Positions 60,697 to 64,000 of a stretch of DNA of 64,000 bases are shown in pieces. The stretch lies in NCBI RefSeq assembly GCF_910592395.1, contig NC_088323.1:436001-500000 (forward strand). Direction: 5' to 3'. Source of the DNA: Lineus longissimus. Lineage: Eukaryota; Nemertea; Pilidiophora; Heteronemertea; Lineidae. A model generated the notes under the pieces. That model searched no databases. It had not been told where the DNA came from and worked only from the letters and a program-made list of their open reading frames with translations. The translations under genes and the position numbers were made by a program. Position 1 is the first letter of the stretch; each line of letters opens with the position of its first letter.

Positions 60697-61663
60697 CTGT
60701 ACACCAGAACGATCACAGGAGAAGTGATGCACCGCTTTAAAAACGGCCTCCTTAGACTCTAACGATAACACAGAAGCCTTGTTTGAGTATGGGTATCTTT
60801 CCGAACATGATTATTTCTAGTAGAGATGAGATATAATTGCTTGTCAACGTGTCAATCGGGTAAAAGCAGCATGTGGCTCACCAATACATTTGCCTGAACT
60901 CCCGTGGTCTCAGCTGCAACGAACAAACAAACACAAAAACTAATAAAAACTCAAAATCTCTCATAAGACTACTAAGTATTTGCTCTGACAACATAGCCTA
61001 TAAGTATTAGGATGACATCTTCTGGCGTCTGTTGGTGCGTTCCTAAGTTAACACGATCTGATAGTGATATTGTTCGGGCGTTTGCAGGTCGACAAATTAC
61101 ACTTGTTACAGTGTCATAAGCGCCAGAGACTAATATATATTACGTTATTTATCGCATATTAAGGAAGAGAATTGAAAGGAAGAGGACAAATTTGATGAGT
61201 TATATAGATGTATTTCGACTCGACATTCTGCTGTTTATGGCGCTGTGCCACATTTTCCCTTCACGTTTTCCTCCTCTGGTAATTTAATGAACACTATCCA
61301 ACATATTCAAGCTACTAATGATCGCAAAACGACCGATAACAAGTAATGGATTTTGGTCAACATCACTTTATGAGAGATCAATTATCCTCAAAAAGAAGCC
61401 ACTGGTCATTAACGCGGATCAATAGCACGAAAAAATAACACTTTGATGTAGGATTTTTATTCATAGATGATAATAATTGCAATCGGGCTTTTGGTCTTTG
61501 AAGTGTAATGCATGGAGACCAGGTCGATGTCTGATGTTTTATCCATGAGGCACTGCTTCCTGAGGTTTTGGCACTGTAGAAAAGAGGACTACGGCCTGAG
61601 AGAATTTTATAGTCTACAAGCCACGACAACGACAACGCCTCTGATACTAGCCATACTGCTAAC

Positions 61664-61851
61664 TCAAATGGAGTAGGATGTATACATAGATAGACCGTTG
61701 TCATCCGCTGTTCCACATTCCTCACTTCTTGCACATGTGTAACACATTCCAGATTGCTCAGAAAAGAAACATTCTGATTCCGCAATGCGAGGCAGTGTGT
61801 CATCTCTTGCCAGTGATTGGGTTAATGAAATGCTACGCCACCAAACCCAAA
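61664..61851 (-). CDS. Candidate terminal exon, cysteine-rich
   Basis: After an acceptor (ggttctccag) a phase-1 minus-strand frame of 61 codons runs to a stop at 61664-61666. Its centre reads SECFFSEQSGMCYTCARSEE followed by C-G-T-A-D-D-N. The four cysteines (C-x8-C-x2-C-x5-C) suggest a small disulphide-bonded extracellular segment, but they fit no family that I recognise. A different frame over the same region is longer (61378-61803, 141 codons) but has a less protein-like composition. Which frame, if either, is translated is unresolved. Confidence 0.25.
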
Positions 61852-63600
61852 CTGGAGAACCATAGCTTTAAGTTTCTGCTTTTCTAACCCGAGGCTGACT
61901 TGAAAAGTACAACGTCTCATCATGACTAGCTGTCATTAAGAGCTTAGCTGTTCGAGCCAAATGAGTAGAATACTGATGTCAATAACCTCTCTCCATAAAT
62001 ACATACCATTATAATGAGGATAATGATATGCCCTCTAAGCGACTATCTCCTTACGGTATGATTTGAAAGACACAAATTATTTTTAATATCATAGAGATAC
62101 ATTTCAGCTATTAATCGTTTTCCCGGGACAATGGTAAACGTATACTGCAATATCGCACTCTGCAACTTGAAGGCAATGATTGATCGCAACTAAAAACGAT
62201 AATGTTTGATGAACCTGATGCAAGCGCAATTCATTGATTGTAGAAGTTGTTATCTAATGTTATTGCCCAGGGCAAAGTCACAATGATGTGCGAGTCTCAG
62301 TGCTGAAAACGCAAATCTACGTGTATTTGAAATTTTGGGATTCGTGAATATTCCTTAAGAAAGTAATATTTTCCCGATTTCTATGTTGGCAATTTCTTAT
62401 TTAACCTCACCAATGCCATTGCACGCTGAATGATTTTCTCAAATGACTAACTCAACTGTTTTTCTGATTGAAACATCAAACGTCGAAAGCATTATTTGAA
62501 TCTAACCAATTCTGCTATGTCTTTGAAACACAAAAGAAATCATTAAACGACGATTTCGCTACTGACGTAGAAACAGGAATTAATTTATGAAGCGGAAGAT
62601 GTACTGTAATTGAACTGTAATGTAAATAAACGGATCAAAGCTTGACGTTCTTATTGGCTTGGCAGGATCAAAACGCGTGTATCGATCAGCACTTCATAGA
62701 GGAAAAGAAGTAGTACTGCTTTCCAATCTCGCAGTATCTTCTTTCGAGAAATAGAAGTGTTGATTTTCATCTTTTAGTAAAATATTTCAAGAGAGTGATA
62801 TGACGATTTACACATCGGTAGTTCCAGCTTTCTCAGCGAATGCTTGTTTCGAGAGAGATGTCACATATACGGATCAACGGTTTGGATGGTGTTATTATTT
62901 AGTTGACACGGCCAAAAATGCTTGCATCGAAGAAGAGAAAGACCATGGCGACTGAGATTGGAAGATGCATTTCAAGATAACATGATGTGTGGAGTAGATA
63001 ACCTGAGCAGCATAAGGCCTATTTTGTTAAATATACAATGGTTGTGCAGTAAACATGGTGAAGAGGGGCAAAAGTGTTGATGAGCAAAATATTCAAATGT
63101 GCGTGTGGCTCTACACCAACTGACAGATGCATTACCATTCCAACCGAAGGAGAATCCCCACGTCGAACACCCAGACAAGATTCTTAATTAATATCTCTTT
63201 CATCTTCATGCAAATGTACACATTATTCAATAAAGACATGGCGGTCCCTATTGGGTGAAAGTGACACCACCTGCTCATATTACTTTCATATCAAACGACC
63301 TTCAAGATATACTTAGGTTGACTCTCGCCAAGCCCGGCTTACTTGCCATTATGGCCACTGGTGATAAAATATAATGTTAGCGCACCTGCTGTAGATCGCT
63401 GGGATTGCTTTATACGACTTTCATCATCGGGTGTTGTGGCTAGCCAAAGGTACACTGCAGAGCATGACTGCACAGCTTCATTCAAAATGTGGGCTAATTC
63501 CTGAAAATATGGCAATGATCAGAAATAGGCCATCAAGTCAAAAATAAAAAAAACATCGGGCCTGATAAACGTTCATGGATGAAAAATGGAAAGAAGACCT
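61852..63600. other. No supportable gene
   Basis: A+T-rich unique sequence. The minus frame 62972-63178 starts MSGCSTWGFSFGWNGNASVS, but no domain or splice structure was recognised. Confidence 0.45.
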
Positions 63601-63692
63601 TTAAAAAAAACGAAAATATACATTCGCCGGGGTTCGAACCCGTGACCAGCCCATCGATAGCGCAGCGCTCTAACCGCTGAGCCATCAGGACA
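63601..63692 (-). mobile_element. tRNA-like unit with oligo-T end
   Basis: On the minus strand TGGCTCAGCGG (A-box) and GGTTCGAACCC (B-box, 63630-63640) are both near consensus, the D-arm pairs perfectly (gctc/gagc), and the T-arm pairs at least four base pairs. The anticodon and acceptor stems do not pair. The sequence downstream ends in TTTT and then T8 (63601-63617 on plus), as RNA polymerase III terminators do. It is therefore a tRNA-derived SINE or tRNA pseudogene that may still be transcribed. Confidence 0.65.
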
Positions 63693-64000
63693 GTCATGTT
63701 TGACCGCAGATTTTCTGCAATCTAAAGACAGGCCTAAGGGTCATACGCGCCATGATTGTGACTAGGTCACGCTGGCGGAGGAGTAATTTGGTACAAATAG
63801 TTCCAAGGTAATGGTATAACTCACTATTTCTAAAGATATTTCTTAATATATCGTATATATATAGCTCGGTGATATAATAGAAAATGTTTGCAGTTGATTT
63901 AAATGTTTGAATGGTTTAAAGAAAATATTTTTAGCAGCGAGGTCAACAGGGTCAAAAGAAATAGTTTTTGGCGCCAATGATGTCAGCAATGGGAGATTTG
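63693..64000. other. Nothing recognised at the window end
   Basis: Unique A+T-rich sequence, including an alternating tatata stretch near 63847-63862. Confidence 0.5.

Noticed and set aside
61378-61803. 141-codon minus-strand open frame
   Set aside because: No domain, no signal peptide, background-like composition; a shorter overlapping frame is more protein-like.

Overview
The window reads as nuclear DNA from an animal, probably a marine invertebrate. It is A+T-rich with very sparse coding content and short open frames on both strands. It carries tRNA-derived SINE-like units, short inverted-repeat transposons with TA target duplications, minisatellites and homopolymer runs. A C1q-like relic and a tandem-repeat element with a trinucleotide tail would suit a lophotrochozoan such as a mollusc, but I cannot name the species. 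No operon, rRNA, CRISPR array or intact transposase is visible, and no complete multi-exon gene can be assembled from sequence alone.

Layout. 0-9 kb: mostly unique sequence with one discoidin-like exon candidate and a decayed C1q-like domain at about 6.6 kb. 9.3-18.6 kb: a segment bounded by two 208-bp inverted copies that are about 98% identical. Inside are a 137-bp tandem repeat, a diverged ~190-bp duplication, poly-C and poly-G runs and a MITE relic. 19-31 kb: minisatellites, a perfect 22-bp palindrome, another MITE, and an unusual row of six hairpins at 24.37-24.58 kb. 31-37 kb: a 100-bp minisatellite, two candidate minus-strand first exons, a plus-strand candidate secreted exon, and a minus-strand frame resembling the start of a class C receptor ligand-binding domain. 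39.6-40.9 kb: a MITE interrupted by an inverted copy of a unit from a neighbouring tandem array. 42.9-44.5 kb: two young minisatellites. 47.3-50.1 kb: a complete 612-bp MITE with its TA duplication, a SINE-like unit, and a 1.1-kb repeat element with three ~300-bp units and a GAC microsatellite. 52.7-64 kb: a second signal-peptide first exon matching the one at 33.5 kb, several weak exon candidates, and two more tRNA-derived elements.

How the parts relate. The best-supported mobile family is the TA-flanked MITE (six copies; the copy at 47.3 kb is full length). The most interesting coding signal is a pair of minus-strand first exons 19 kb apart. Each is 58 nt from ATG to splice donor, encodes a signal-peptide-like start, and ends in phase 1 after a Gln codon, suggesting two related secreted or membrane proteins. 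All other exon calls are weak, because canonical splice-site pairs occur often by chance in 64 kb; they are listed with low confidence for testing against transcripts.
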